Origin: Acidobacteriota bacterium
GTDB taxonomy: Bacteria > Acidobacteriota > Terriglobia > UBA7540
Assembly: GCA_021787735.1 (NCBI GenBank)
Contig: JAJYLL010000001.1
Location: 62,001 to 126,000 of the forward strand
Length of the DNA stretch: 64,000 bases
Reading direction: 5' to 3'
Both the position numbers and the translations under genes were made by a program. The first letter of the stretch is position 1. Every line of letters begins with the position of its first letter. The notes under the pieces are model-generated. The model saw nothing but the letters and a program-made list of their open reading frames with translations, was not told the origin of the DNA and ran no database searches. Shown one piece after another: positions 34,705-43,742 of the stretch.

Positions 34705-35916
34705 TCATCCAGCCAGTTTGCCAATCAGGGAGAACAACGGCAGGTACATCGAGATCACCACACCGCCCACCACAACGCCAAGGAAGAGAATGATCATGGG
34801 TTCGAGCGCCGTCAGCAGGTCGCCGACCGCCGCGTCCACTTCGTCTTCATAAAAATCGGCCACCTTCTGCAACATCGCGTCGAGCGCGCCCGTATGCTCG
34901 CCCACACCAATCATCTGAACCACCATGTTGGGGAAAACGCCTGTCTCGCGAAGCGGGTCAACGATGGTTCTGCCGCCCTCGATGGCCTTACGGACTTGTG
35001 CAATCGCCCTTTCTACAACAGCGTTTCCGGAGGTTCGGGACGTGATGTCCATCGCCTCCAACATGGGAACGCCGCTGGTAATGAGCGTTCCGAGAGTCCG
35101 TGAAAACCTCGCCACGGATATCTTGCGCATCACAGATCCCAACACCGGGATCTTCAGGATGAGCGCATCGATAACCATCCGCCCTGAAGTCGTTCGGTAG
35201 TACCATCTGAGGCCGACACCCAGCAAAATCACAAGAACGATTAGAATGGGCCCGAAGCTTGCAACAAAGTGACTAAGAGCTATGACAATCCGGGTAGGTA
35301 ACGGCAACGCGACCCCCAGGCCGGCAAAGAGCGTTGTAAATATGGGTACTACCTTCCACAGAAGAAGCGTGACCACCCCTGCGGCGATCAGGACTACGGC
35401 CGCCGGATAGATCATGGCGGACTGTACAGACCGCTTAAGCTTCACCGCCTTTTCAATGTAGGTCGAAAGGCGTTGAAGAATGGTGTCTAGTATTCCACCG
35501 CTCTCTCCCGCTTCCACCATGTTCGTGTAAAGGTCGTCAAAAGCTTTGGGATGCTGCCGCAGTGCGTTGGCCAGCGATGATCCTCCCTCAACCGTGCCCC
35601 GCACTCCAGCAAGCATCCGGGCAAAGGCCTTGTTTTCCTGCTGCGATGAAAGGATTTCAAGACACTGCACCAACGGCAGTCCCGCGTCGATCATCACGGA
35701 GAATTGACGCGTGAAAACAGCAAGCTCTTTCGCCTTGACCTTTTCTCCCCATTTGAATTTGGGAATGGCGATTTCGCGGCCTTTCTCTACGATCTTGAGC
35801 GGTGTAATCGATTCGCGCCGCAGCGTGGAGTCCAATGCCTCGCGGCTGGCAGCGACGCGGACTCCGCTGATCGTCTGCCCTGTACGGGATGTTCCTCGAA
35901 ATTCAAACCGGGACAT
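34705..35916 (-). CDS. pilC: Type IV pilus inner-membrane platform protein PilC
   Basis: 403 residues with duplicated T2SSF domains (about 70-195 and 275-395) and three membrane helices, including AVVLIAAGVVTLLLWKVVPI near residue 180 and the C-terminal FLGVVVGGVVISMYLPLFSL. The N terminus FEFRGTSRTGQTISGVRVAA (in part) is typical of PilC/GspF. It forms the rotor-like platform acted on by PilB and PilT. GGAGG precedes the ATG. It lies 82 bases after pilT. Confidence 0.94.
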   Translation of the reverse strand: MSRFEFRGTSRTGQTISGVRVAASREALDSTLRRESITPLKIVEKGREIAIPKFKWGEKVKAKELAVFTRQFSVMIDAGLPLVQCLEILSSQQENKAFARMLAGVRGTVEGGSSLANALRQHPKAFDDLYTNMVEAGESGGILDTILQRLSTYIEKAVKLKRSVQSAMIYPAAVVLIAAGVVTLLLWKVVPIFTTLFAGLGVALPLPTRIVIALSHFVASFGPILIVLVILLGVGLRWYYRTTSGRMVIDALILKIPVLGSVMRKISVARFSRTLGTLITSGVPMLEAMDITSRTSGNAVVERAIAQVRKAIEGGRTIVDPLRETGVFPNMVVQMIGVGEHTGALDAMLQKVADFYEDEVDAAVGDLLTALEPMIILFLGVVVGGVVISMYLPLFSLIGKLAG

Positions 35917-35998
35917 GGCCTGCTACCTCCTCATCGCCTCCGACCTCGAGCTCAGCATTTTATTTCAAAGGCCATCGAGGACGCCTCGCTTCTCAGGG

Positions 35999-37120
35999 TT
36001 ACCTCCGCACCGGCACGCCCGGTCTGTTGTGCGCGATTCCGGCAGGAGCGCTGCGGTTGATCATGTCCTGCAACTCATCCTTATTGCTGGACATGGCAAG
36101 CGCGGTATCGAGATCGATCAGGCGTTGCTGATAAAGATTGAGCAGCGACTGGTTGAAGGTCTGCATTCCGTATTTTTCCTGGCCCGTCTGCATCGCTGAA
36201 TAGATCTGGTGGATTTTGTCCTCGCGGATCAGGTTGCGAATGGCGGGGTTGGGAACCAGGATTTCCATTGCCATCGCTCGTCCCTTACCGTCCTTGCGAG
36301 GCAAAAGCGACTGGCACAGGATGCCTTCAATGACCATGGAAAACTGGGCGCGGACCTGGGCTTGTTGGTGGGCTGGGAAAACGTCAATGACGCGGTTAAT
36401 TGTGGATGCCGCGGAGTTTGTGTGCAGCGTTCCAAACGTCAGGTGACCGGTTTCAGCAATGCGAAGAGCGGCCTCGATTGTCTCAAGGTCACGCATTTCT
36501 CCGATGAGGACAACATCCGGGTCTTCACGCAGTGCCGAGCGCAGCGAATTCGCGAACGAGTGCGTATCAGAACTAACCTCGCGCTGGTTCACGAGGCACT
36601 TCTTGTGAGGGTGGATAAACTCAATGGGGTCCTCAATGGTGATCATGTGTTCGTGGCGGGTGGAGTTGATCAGGTCAAGCATCGTAGCCAGGGTGGTGGA
36701 TTTGCCGCTGCCCGTTGGTCCCGTCACAAGGATCAGCCCGCGCGGTCTTTCACACAGTTTTCTCAGGACCTGGGGCAGGCCCAACTGCTCAAAGGTTTTG
36801 ATTTCGAAAGGGATCACGCGGAAGACACCAGCCACGGCGCCCCGCTGGTGAAAGAGGTTCCCACGGAAACGCGCGATGTTCTTGATGCCGAATGAGAAAT
36901 CAAGCTCGAGATTTTCTTCAAAACGGTGCTTTTGTGCATCCGTGAGAATGCTGTAGCAAAGCTGCTTGGTGTCCCCGGGCCCAAGCGCCGGGAGGTCCTC
37001 ACAAGGCTTCAGTTCGCCATGAACCCGAATTCGTGGCGATGAATTCGTCGTAATGTGAAGGTCAGATCCTCCGGAATTCACCATCAGCCGGAGCAGGTCA
37101 CTGAGCGGTGGTATCGCCAT
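35999..37120 (-). CDS. pilT: Twitching motility retraction ATPase PilT
   Basis: 373 residues, close to the usual PilT length. N-terminal PAS-like domain (SDLLRLMVNSGGSDLHITTN), then the RecA-like core with Walker A LVTGPTGSGKSTTLATM, the Asp box ITIEDPIEFIH, Walker B GEMRDLETIEAALR with LTFGTLHTNSAASTINR, and the C-terminal AIRNLIREDKIHQIYSAMQT motif characteristic of PilT (AIRNLIRE). It depolymerises pili. GGAGG precedes the ATG. It lies 60 bases after pilB. Confidence 0.95.
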   Translation of the reverse strand: MAIPPLSDLLRLMVNSGGSDLHITTNSSPRIRVHGELKPCEDLPALGPGDTKQLCYSILTDAQKHRFEENLELDFSFGIKNIARFRGNLFHQRGAVAGVFRVIPFEIKTFEQLGLPQVLRKLCERPRGLILVTGPTGSGKSTTLATMLDLINSTRHEHMITIEDPIEFIHPHKKCLVNQREVSSDTHSFANSLRSALREDPDVVLIGEMRDLETIEAALRIAETGHLTFGTLHTNSAASTINRVIDVFPAHQQAQVRAQFSMVIEGILCQSLLPRKDGKGRAMAMEILVPNPAIRNLIREDKIHQIYSAMQTGQEKYGMQTFNQSLLNLYQQRLIDLDTALAMSSNKDELQDMINRSAPAGIAHNRPGVPVRR

Positions 37121-37180
37121 CGGTTGTCAGCCTCCCTTAGTAACTCCATCTGTCTGTTGCAGCCAGGCACTGATCACAAA

Positions 37181-38962
37181 TCAGAGCACGGTTTCTCGAA
37201 TCACCTCTTCAAGCGTTGTGATGCCCACGGCGACTTTCAGCAAACCGCTTCGACGCAGGGTAATCATTCCCTGTTCAACCGCTTTCTTCCTCAGTTCAAG
37301 CGCCGAAGCGCCCACCAGAATCAGTTCCCGCAGTTCGTCTGTTACTTCGAGAACCTCGTAGAGTCCCACACGGCCTTTGTAGCCCCGGCTATTGCACGAC
37401 GGGCAGCCGTCACCGCGGTATACCTTGAGAGATTTGGCTTCTTCCGGAGTAAAACCAGCATCGACCAGCACCTGATGGCGCACCTTTTCCTCTACTTTGC
37501 AGCTCGGGCAAATGCGCCGGGCCAGCCGCTGGGCGCAAATCAGGTGTACAGAAGTCGCGACAAGAAAGGGCTCGATTCCCATATTCATGAGGCGAGAGAT
37601 GGTGGACGGAGCGTCATTGGTGTGCAGCGTTGACAGTACCAGATGGCCGGTCAGCGCCGCCTTGATCGCGATTTCAGCCGTTTCAAAATCACGGATCTCG
37701 CCCACCATAATAATGTTCGGGTCCTGGCGGAGGAAAGACCTCAAGGCCGCCGCAAAATTCAACCCGATCTGTTCTTTCATCTGCACCTGGTTGATTCCAG
37801 CCAACTGAAACTCGACCGGATCTTCGGCGGTTATGATGTTGATGTCCGGCTTGTTCAACTGCGCAATGGAGGAATAGAGAGTGTTGGTCTTGCCGCTACC
37901 GGTCGGCCCCGTAACAAGCACCATGCCGTACGGCTTGAAAATTGCCTGCTGGAATTTTTCAAGCGACTCTTTCTCAAACCCGAGCTGTGCCATGTCCAGA
38001 TGCAGGTTCTCTTTGTCAAGCAGGCGCATAACGATCTTTTCACCATGCAGAGTGGGTAGCACCGAAAGGCGGAAGTCCAGTTGTTTCTTTCGGTTGTTGT
38101 GCACCATGCGGATCATAATGCGTCCGTCTTGAGGCAATCGCTTTTCAGAAATGTCGAGCTTGGCCATGATTTTAATTCTGCTGATCATGGCGTCGCGCAG
38201 CTTAAGCGGTGGCTGCATCACGTTCTGGAGTACTCCGTCAATCCGGTACCGGACGCGGTATTCTTTTTCGTAGGGCTCAAGGTGGATATCACTCGCCCCA
38301 CGTTCAACGGCATCCTTCAGAATGTAGTTCACCAACTTAACGACAGGAGCCTCTTCCGCCGCTCTCTCAAGCGCCGCCAGATTCAGGGCGGACTCGTCTG
38401 CCGCCTCAACTTCGACGCCTTCGGTCTGTCCATCCTCGATAAAGCTGACCAAACCCTCGATTTCTTTCTTGCGCTCCTGCTCTTCGATCGAGCCGTAGTT
38501 TTTCTTGATCGCTTCTGCTACCGAAACCTCCGACGCCACCACCGGCTCGATATTGAGACCGGTCCTGAACTTGATGTCGTCCATGGCATAGACGTTGGCA
38601 GGGTCCGCCATAGCCAGGGTCAGCGATGACCCCACTCTGGTGAGAGGAATAACCTGGTATTTAAGGGCGGTCTCCATTGGGATCAAACGGATGACGCTGG
38701 GGTCGGCATTGAAATATTCCAGGTCGACTGACGGAATGCCATATTGGCGTGAAAGGACCGCCGTAATGCCGTCTGCGGTCAGGAAACCGAGCTTTACCAC
38801 GCTGCTGCCCAGACGACCTCCATGCTGCTGCTGGTGTTCCAGCGCCTGATCAAGCTGCGTGGGCGTAATCATGTTTTCCCGAATCAGAATCTCGCCCAAT
38901 CTTCCGGACAGTCCGTGCGTCCGTATGATTTCTGAAGTATCAGGTGTAGATTGTGGTTCCAT
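37181..38962 (-). CDS. pilB: Type IV pilus assembly ATPase PilB
   Basis: 593 residues. An N-terminal MshEN/GspE-N domain (residues 15-170, often c-di-GMP binding) precedes the ATPase core with Walker A LVTGPTGSGKTNTLYSS, the Asp box ITAEDPVEFQLAGINQVQ and Walker B IIMVGEIRDFETAEIA. The zinc-binding four-cysteine motif is CPSCKVEEKV plus GCPSCNSRGYKGRVG. It drives pilus extension. It is the first gene of the minus-strand order pilB-pilT-pilC-pilS-pilR, the same order as in Myxococcus. Confidence 0.95.
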   Translation of the reverse strand: MEPQSTPDTSEIIRTHGLSGRLGEILIRENMITPTQLDQALEHQQQHGGRLGSSVVKLGFLTADGITAVLSRQYGIPSVDLEYFNADPSVIRLIPMETALKYQVIPLTRVGSSLTLAMADPANVYAMDDIKFRTGLNIEPVVASEVSVAEAIKKNYGSIEEQERKKEIEGLVSFIEDGQTEGVEVEAADESALNLAALERAAEEAPVVKLVNYILKDAVERGASDIHLEPYEKEYRVRYRIDGVLQNVMQPPLKLRDAMISRIKIMAKLDISEKRLPQDGRIMIRMVHNNRKKQLDFRLSVLPTLHGEKIVMRLLDKENLHLDMAQLGFEKESLEKFQQAIFKPYGMVLVTGPTGSGKTNTLYSSIAQLNKPDINIITAEDPVEFQLAGINQVQMKEQIGLNFAAALRSFLRQDPNIIMVGEIRDFETAEIAIKAALTGHLVLSTLHTNDAPSTISRLMNMGIEPFLVATSVHLICAQRLARRICPSCKVEEKVRHQVLVDAGFTPEEAKSLKVYRGDGCPSCNSRGYKGRVGLYEVLEVTDELRELILVGASALELRKKAVEQGMITLRRSGLLKVAVGITTLEEVIRETVL

Positions 38963-39191
38963 AGTTCTTAAGTTCCAACACTAAAGGTTTCGAACAACTT
39001 TGCATGCCTGCCACTCTGTTCGCCAGGGTTGTCTGGCTTGCGGCTTTCGCCCGTGCCACATTCAATCCGAGGTCTTGCATGGTTTTCGTTGACGATCCTT
39101 CGCCTCCTCTCAATCTCAGAAGATGCTGATTTTTATCGGTAATCTGCGGCTGAACTTGACTTTCCCGGCGCCGCCGTATTAATTTCAACCT

Positions 39192-39977
39192 ATGCAACGC
39201 GCGGCTCAGCCGTTCGGAGTTGAGCCGGGTGAAGTGCTGGTAAGGTATTACGAAGAAGTTCTTCGGCATTTCGGTCCCCAAGGCTGGTGGCCGGCACGCA
39301 CTCGCCTGGAGGTCATCCTCGGCGCCATCCTTACTCAGAATACGAACTGGCAGAATGCTGCGCGGGCCATTGGCCGTCTTCGAGCCTCCGGGTTTCTCCG
39401 CTGGCAACGTTTGCGGCATGCTTCGGCCGGCGAGATCGAAGAATGCATCCGCCCGGCGGGATATTTCCGGCAGAAAGCACGCACCATACGGACCTTTGTC
39501 AAGTGGCTTGATTCCACCCACCGTGGTTCCCTGGACGCGCTCTTCACCCAGTCGCCCGAACTCGCGCGTTCGCAGTTGCTGGCCCTTCGCGGGGTGGGCC
39601 CTGAAACGGCAGACGCCATCCTGCTCTATGCGGGCAATCATCCTTTTTTCGTCGCCGATGCCTACACTCGCCGAATCCTGGCGCGGCATGAGTTGCTCTC
39701 CTCCGGGGATGGGTATGCTGCCGCACAGCAGTTTCTTCATCGATACCTGCCGGCCGATTCGAGCCTGTTTAATGAGTTTCACGCGCTGCTGGTTGAAATC
39801 GGGAAGAGATATTGCAAGCGGCAGAAAGCCGAATGCCAGTGTTGCCCCCTTGAGAGCTACCTGCCCGCAAACGGGCGCGCATCCACAGCCGGCCGCCCCA
39901 ACGCCCGCGGGTTCTCCAGGCAAGCCCAGACTCATCAGAAAAAGGAGGTCGCCGTAGAAACGCATGGCGTCAAATAG
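39192..39977 (+). CDS. Endonuclease III-related HhH-GPD DNA glycosylase
   Basis: 261 residues. The HhH-GPD fold is shown by ARTRLEVILGAILTQNTNWQ, the hairpin LLALRGVGPETADAILLYAG and the catalytic Asp in FFVADAYTRRIL. The Lys that makes E. coli endonuclease III a lyase is Glu here (GPETAD), as in the endonuclease III-related subfamily. A C-terminal iron-sulfur-type cluster is partly visible (YCKRQKAECQCCPLE), although spacing differs from the usual C-x6-C-x2-C-x5-C. It likely excises damaged bases. The last bases overlap the next gene by 14, indicating cotranscription with ntrY. Confidence 0.85.
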   Translation: MQRAAQPFGVEPGEVLVRYYEEVLRHFGPQGWWPARTRLEVILGAILTQNTNWQNAARAIGRLRASGFLRWQRLRHASAGEIEECIRPAGYFRQKARTIRTFVKWLDSTHRGSLDALFTQSPELARSQLLALRGVGPETADAILLYAGNHPFFVADAYTRRILARHELLSSGDGYAAAQQFLHRYLPADSSLFNEFHALLVEIGKRYCKRQKAECQCCPLESYLPANGRASTAGRPNARGFSRQAQTHQKKEVAVETHGVK

Positions 39978-42219
39978 CAGCCCGAGGCCTCCCCGGCGAG
40001 CATTTCTGATCTTTCTGCTCATCTTCGTGCCCATCCTATTGTTTATCGGCTGGAGCCAGGCATCACTGAACCTTTCTTTTATTCACCCCAGAACCGCTCC
40101 CCAGACCATCCTTCTGGTGGTAGTTTCCGCACTCATCTTCCTGGCTTTCATAATCTTCGGCCTCATCCTGTTGCGCTATCTGGTCAAGCTTTACTTCGAA
40201 AGGCGTAGCCACAAGCTCGGCTCGCGCTTCAAAACAAAGATGGTGGTGGCCTTCCTTGCCCTGACAATTGTCCCGGCGTGTTTCCTCTTTGCTTTCTCTT
40301 ACGGCCTTCTCAACCGAAGCATCGACAAATGGTTCGGGATTCCGTTTGATGTGGTTCGAGCTGACGCCACGGAAGTCGTCCGGAAGCTTGCCCTCCAGGC
40401 CGAAAACCGCTCTCATCACCTGGCCACTCGCCTGACCGAAAGCCCCCAGTTTACCGCTGCGGCATCTATGGGCGATCGTGCTGCGCTCAACGCGATTCTG
40501 CAACGCGAGGTCGCGGACCTAACGTCAGAATCCGCAATGTTTTTCAACCCGAACGGCACCCTGCTGGCAGCGGCGGGCCAGCCGCAATTGACCGGAAATG
40601 CCCTCCTCAGCATGGTGCCGCGGCATAGCCTCTCGAACCTGCCGTCACAGGGGCTTTCTTTCCAGGAACGCTTCGACGGTGAAGATGTCTTTCTGACGCT
40701 GATGCCGCTGCGGTTTGCTTCGGGAGGCACTTCCGGAATCGTGGTTGCCATGACGCGCCTGCCCATGAACATTGCGCGCGTAGCCACGCAAATTCAGAGC
40801 GAGGCAACAAAATATGACCAATTGAGCAACCAGAGGAAAGCTGTCCGCCGTGTTTACCTTCTGTCCCTGTCCCTGCTGACGGTCTTGATTCTTTTTGTGG
40901 CTTCGTGGTTCGCCCTCTTCTTTTCCAAGCAGGTGACGGTGCCGATCCAGGCCCTTGCCGACGCCACACATCAAGTGTCCAGCGGGAACCTCAACTATCG
41001 GATTACAGCGCGCGGTGACGACGAACTCGGCAGTCTGATTGAATCCTTCAACCAGATGACCCAGCAGCTAAAGGAAAACCGACTGGCGCTGGAGCGTGCG
41101 GCCCAGGAAATTCAAAAGGGCAACCAGGAACTTGAAGAGCGCGGCAACATCATGGAAGCCATCCTGGAGAATATCCCCACAGGCGTTGTATCATTCGACC
41201 CGCAAGGACGAATTATGAACGCCAACTCCACTGCGGAGCGGATGTTTGGCCATGACACCATCCACAATGCGCAAAAGCTTGTCGACCTTTTTGCACCCGA
41301 CGAAGCCCGCGAAGTAGCCAGGCTCTTCCGCCGGGCTCTCCGCCAGGGAGTCGTGACGCGCCAGATGGAAGTTCGGTTGCACAACCGCCACGCCTTCGCA
41401 GCACTGACGCTTTCCTCCATTCGCGCCCGGCACGGAGCCGTTGGATCTCTGCTGGTCATCGAGGACCTCACCGACCTGCTCCAGGCTCAGAAAGCCGTGG
41501 CATGGCAGGAAGTGGCGCAGCGAATTGCTCACGAAATTAAAAATCCTCTCACGCCAATCCAGCTTTCCGCTGAACGCATTCGCCGCTGGATCGGCCGTGC
41601 CGACAGAAAGACAGCCGGCAGCGAACTGGTGACGGCAGTGGAACAGAGCTCCGCGCTGATCGAACGCGAAGTGGCCACCTTGAAGACCCTAGTGGATGAG
41701 TTTTCGGATTTTGCTCGTTTCCCTGCCTCGAAGCCTGTCTATGCCGACCTGAACGCAATTGTAGACAAGGCCGTGCAGATTTTTGACGGCCGCCTGGACG
41801 GCATTACGCTGCGTCGCGACCTTGCCCACGACCTGCCAGCCATCCACGCGGACCCTGACCAGATGAGGCGTGTTCTGGTCAACCTGATTGACAACGCAGC
41901 AGAAGCACTGGAACAATCGCCGGCAAAAGAGATTTGGGTGCGCACCTTGCTTGATCCAGAGCGCGACGTGGTCGTCCTGCTGGTGGCGGACAGCGGGCCG
42001 GGGATTTCACTCGAGGCCAAAGAGAAATTATTCCTGCCGTTTTTCTCAACCAAACGGCGCGGTACCGGATTGGGTTTGGCTATTGTGAGCCGCATTATTT
42101 CCGAGCATAACGCAACCATCCGCGTTGAAGACAACCGCCCGTTGGGAACAAAGTTTATAATTGAACTGCCCATAGAACACGCCCCGGTGGCTGCGCCCTC
42201 GTCTGCACAGCAGGCATGA
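39964..42219 (+). CDS. ntrY: NtrY-type sensor histidine kinase
   Basis: 751 residues. Two N-terminal membrane helices (about 12-32 and 45-70), a third near 100-120, a periplasmic domain, and a fourth helix near 300-320 lead to HAMP (ALADATHQVSSGNLNYRITA, in part). PAS follows (MEAILENIPTGVVSFDPQGR). HisKA carries the H-box QRIAHEIKNPLTPIQLSAER and HATPase has NLIDNAAEALEQ, DSGPGISLEAKE and GTGLGLAIV. The multi-helix N terminus with HAMP-PAS is the NtrY layout. It pairs with the NtrX gene overlapping its stop. Likely senses nitrogen or redox status, as inferred from relatives. Confidence 0.9.
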   Translation: MASNSSPRPPRRAFLIFLLIFVPILLFIGWSQASLNLSFIHPRTAPQTILLVVVSALIFLAFIIFGLILLRYLVKLYFERRSHKLGSRFKTKMVVAFLALTIVPACFLFAFSYGLLNRSIDKWFGIPFDVVRADATEVVRKLALQAENRSHHLATRLTESPQFTAAASMGDRAALNAILQREVADLTSESAMFFNPNGTLLAAAGQPQLTGNALLSMVPRHSLSNLPSQGLSFQERFDGEDVFLTLMPLRFASGGTSGIVVAMTRLPMNIARVATQIQSEATKYDQLSNQRKAVRRVYLLSLSLLTVLILFVASWFALFFSKQVTVPIQALADATHQVSSGNLNYRITARGDDELGSLIESFNQMTQQLKENRLALERAAQEIQKGNQELEERGNIMEAILENIPTGVVSFDPQGRIMNANSTAERMFGHDTIHNAQKLVDLFAPDEAREVARLFRRALRQGVVTRQMEVRLHNRHAFAALTLSSIRARHGAVGSLLVIEDLTDLLQAQKAVAWQEVAQRIAHEIKNPLTPIQLSAERIRRWIGRADRKTAGSELVTAVEQSSALIEREVATLKTLVDEFSDFARFPASKPVYADLNAIVDKAVQIFDGRLDGITLRRDLAHDLPAIHADPDQMRRVLVNLIDNAAEALEQSPAKEIWVRTLLDPERDVVVLLVADSGPGISLEAKEKLFLPFFSTKRRGTGLGLAIVSRIISEHNATIRVEDNRPLGTKFIIELPIEHAPVAAPSSAQQA

Positions 42220-43667
42220 ACGAACCCGCCAGAGGCGCGTGTTTTACAAGCAGACCGGTAAAGGCCGGCGAATGTGCCGGCCAGATGGGGTGGAGTTTGA
42301 AGAATTTCTCGGTGTTGGTGGTCGACGATGAAGCGGGCATCCGCCAGTCCCTGACAGATGTTCTGCAGGATGAAGGCTATCGCGTGGCTGCGGTTGAAAG
42401 CGGTGAAGAGTGTCTGACCTATCTTGGCAAGGAAAAGACCGATGTTGTGCTGCTCGACATCTGGTTGCCCGGAATCGACGGGATTGAAACCCTGGCCAGA
42501 ATTCAGGAGTGCGAGAATCCGCCGGTGGTTGTGATGATTTCCGGACATGGCAACATCGAAACCGCTGTTCGCGCCACCAAGAAGGGAGCTTTCGATTTCA
42601 TCGAAAAGCCGCTCTCCATCGAAAAGACACTACTGACGATCAAGCACGCCATCGAGGGACTTTCGCTCGCAGACCAGAACCGTCAGTTGCGCAGCAAACT
42701 TGAAGGCGACTACCGCATCATTGGAGCCAGTGTTCCGATGAAGGCATTGCGTCAGCAACTCGCGCTGGCCGCCCCCACCAACGGCCGCGTGCTGGTCTAC
42801 GGAGAAAGTGGGACCGGCAAGGAGCTTGTAGCCCACGCCCTGCACCACCAGAGCCTGCGCCGTGATAGCCCTTTTGTCGAACTCAATTGCGCGGCTATCC
42901 CCGAAGAACTGATCGAAAGCGAATTGTTCGGCCACGTGAAAGGTTCTTTCACCGGCGCCGTCGAAGACAAGGTGGGAAAGTTCGAACAAGCCGACGGAGG
43001 TACGCTCTTTCTCGACGAGGTCGGAGACATGAGCCTTCGCACCCAATCCAAAGTTCTGCGCGTGATTGAGCAGCAACGTTTTTCGCCGCTTGGTTCTAAG
43101 AAAGAATTAGCCGTGGACGTTCGCGTAATAGCAGCCACAAACAAGAACCTGGAAGAAGAGATTCAGAAGGGTAATTTCCGTGAGGACCTTTTTTTTCGGC
43201 TCAACGTCATTCCCTTCTATGTTCCTCCGCTGCGAGAACATGCCGAGGACATTCCGGAATTACTAACTTTCTTTCTGGAAACATTTGCCTCCGCGTACGG
43301 CCGCCGGCCAAAGCACTTCTCCGAACCGGCGCTCGAAGTCCTTCTCCATTATCGCTGGCCGGGAAATGTCCGCGAGCTAAGGAATCTTGTGGAACGCATG
43401 GTCATCATGGTTTCGGGGGACCGGATTGAACGCCGGCATCTTCCCCAGGCTCTCAGCAACCACCACGGCGCCTCAGGGCATGCGCGCAGCACCACTGCTG
43501 GTTTTTCTACTCTTCACGAAGCGCGCGCCGCTTATGAGCGCGACTACATCCTTCGCAAACTTGATGAGAACCACGGCAACGTCAGCCGCACGGCAGAAGT
43601 GTTGGGGCTTGAGCGCAGCCATCTCTACCGCAAGATGAAGGCACTCGGCATCAGCGCCACGGAGTAG
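42216..43667 (+). CDS. ntrX: NtrX-type sigma-54-family response regulator
   Basis: 483 residues, overlapping ntrY by ATGA, so translationally coupled. The first 28 residues are unconserved, and an internal ATG at 42285 is an alternative start. Receiver: VLVVDDEAGIRQS and phospho-Asp in LLDIWLPGIDG. AAA+ domain: GESGTGKELVAHA, GSFTGA in place of GAFTGA, and GGTLFLDEVGD. Fis-type HTH: NVSRTAEVLGLERSHLYRKM. The GSFTGA variant may still contact sigma-54. Length and layout fit NtrX of Acidobacteria. Confidence 0.9.
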   Translation: MNEPARGACFTSRPVKAGECAGQMGWSLKNFSVLVVDDEAGIRQSLTDVLQDEGYRVAAVESGEECLTYLGKEKTDVVLLDIWLPGIDGIETLARIQECENPPVVVMISGHGNIETAVRATKKGAFDFIEKPLSIEKTLLTIKHAIEGLSLADQNRQLRSKLEGDYRIIGASVPMKALRQQLALAAPTNGRVLVYGESGTGKELVAHALHHQSLRRDSPFVELNCAAIPEELIESELFGHVKGSFTGAVEDKVGKFEQADGGTLFLDEVGDMSLRTQSKVLRVIEQQRFSPLGSKKELAVDVRVIAATNKNLEEEIQKGNFREDLFFRLNVIPFYVPPLREHAEDIPELLTFFLETFASAYGRRPKHFSEPALEVLLHYRWPGNVRELRNLVERMVIMVSGDRIERRHLPQALSNHHGASGHARSTTAGFSTLHEARAAYERDYILRKLDENHGNVSRTAEVLGLERSHLYRKMKALGISATE

Positions 43668-43742
43668 CGCAGCCATTTAGCTTGAGAGCGAAATTATGAT
43701 GCTGAAAGGATCGTTCCTGCCATAGACTGGCGCGCCTTATAC

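Noticed and set aside
38940-40034. 364-codon minus-strand open frame
   Set aside because: It is antisense to the pilB 5' end, the endonuclease III relative and ntrY, which all have recognisable motifs. The translated sequence has no domain.
41739-42548. 269-codon minus-strand open frame
   Set aside because: Antisense to the ntrY/ntrX junction, both well supported.
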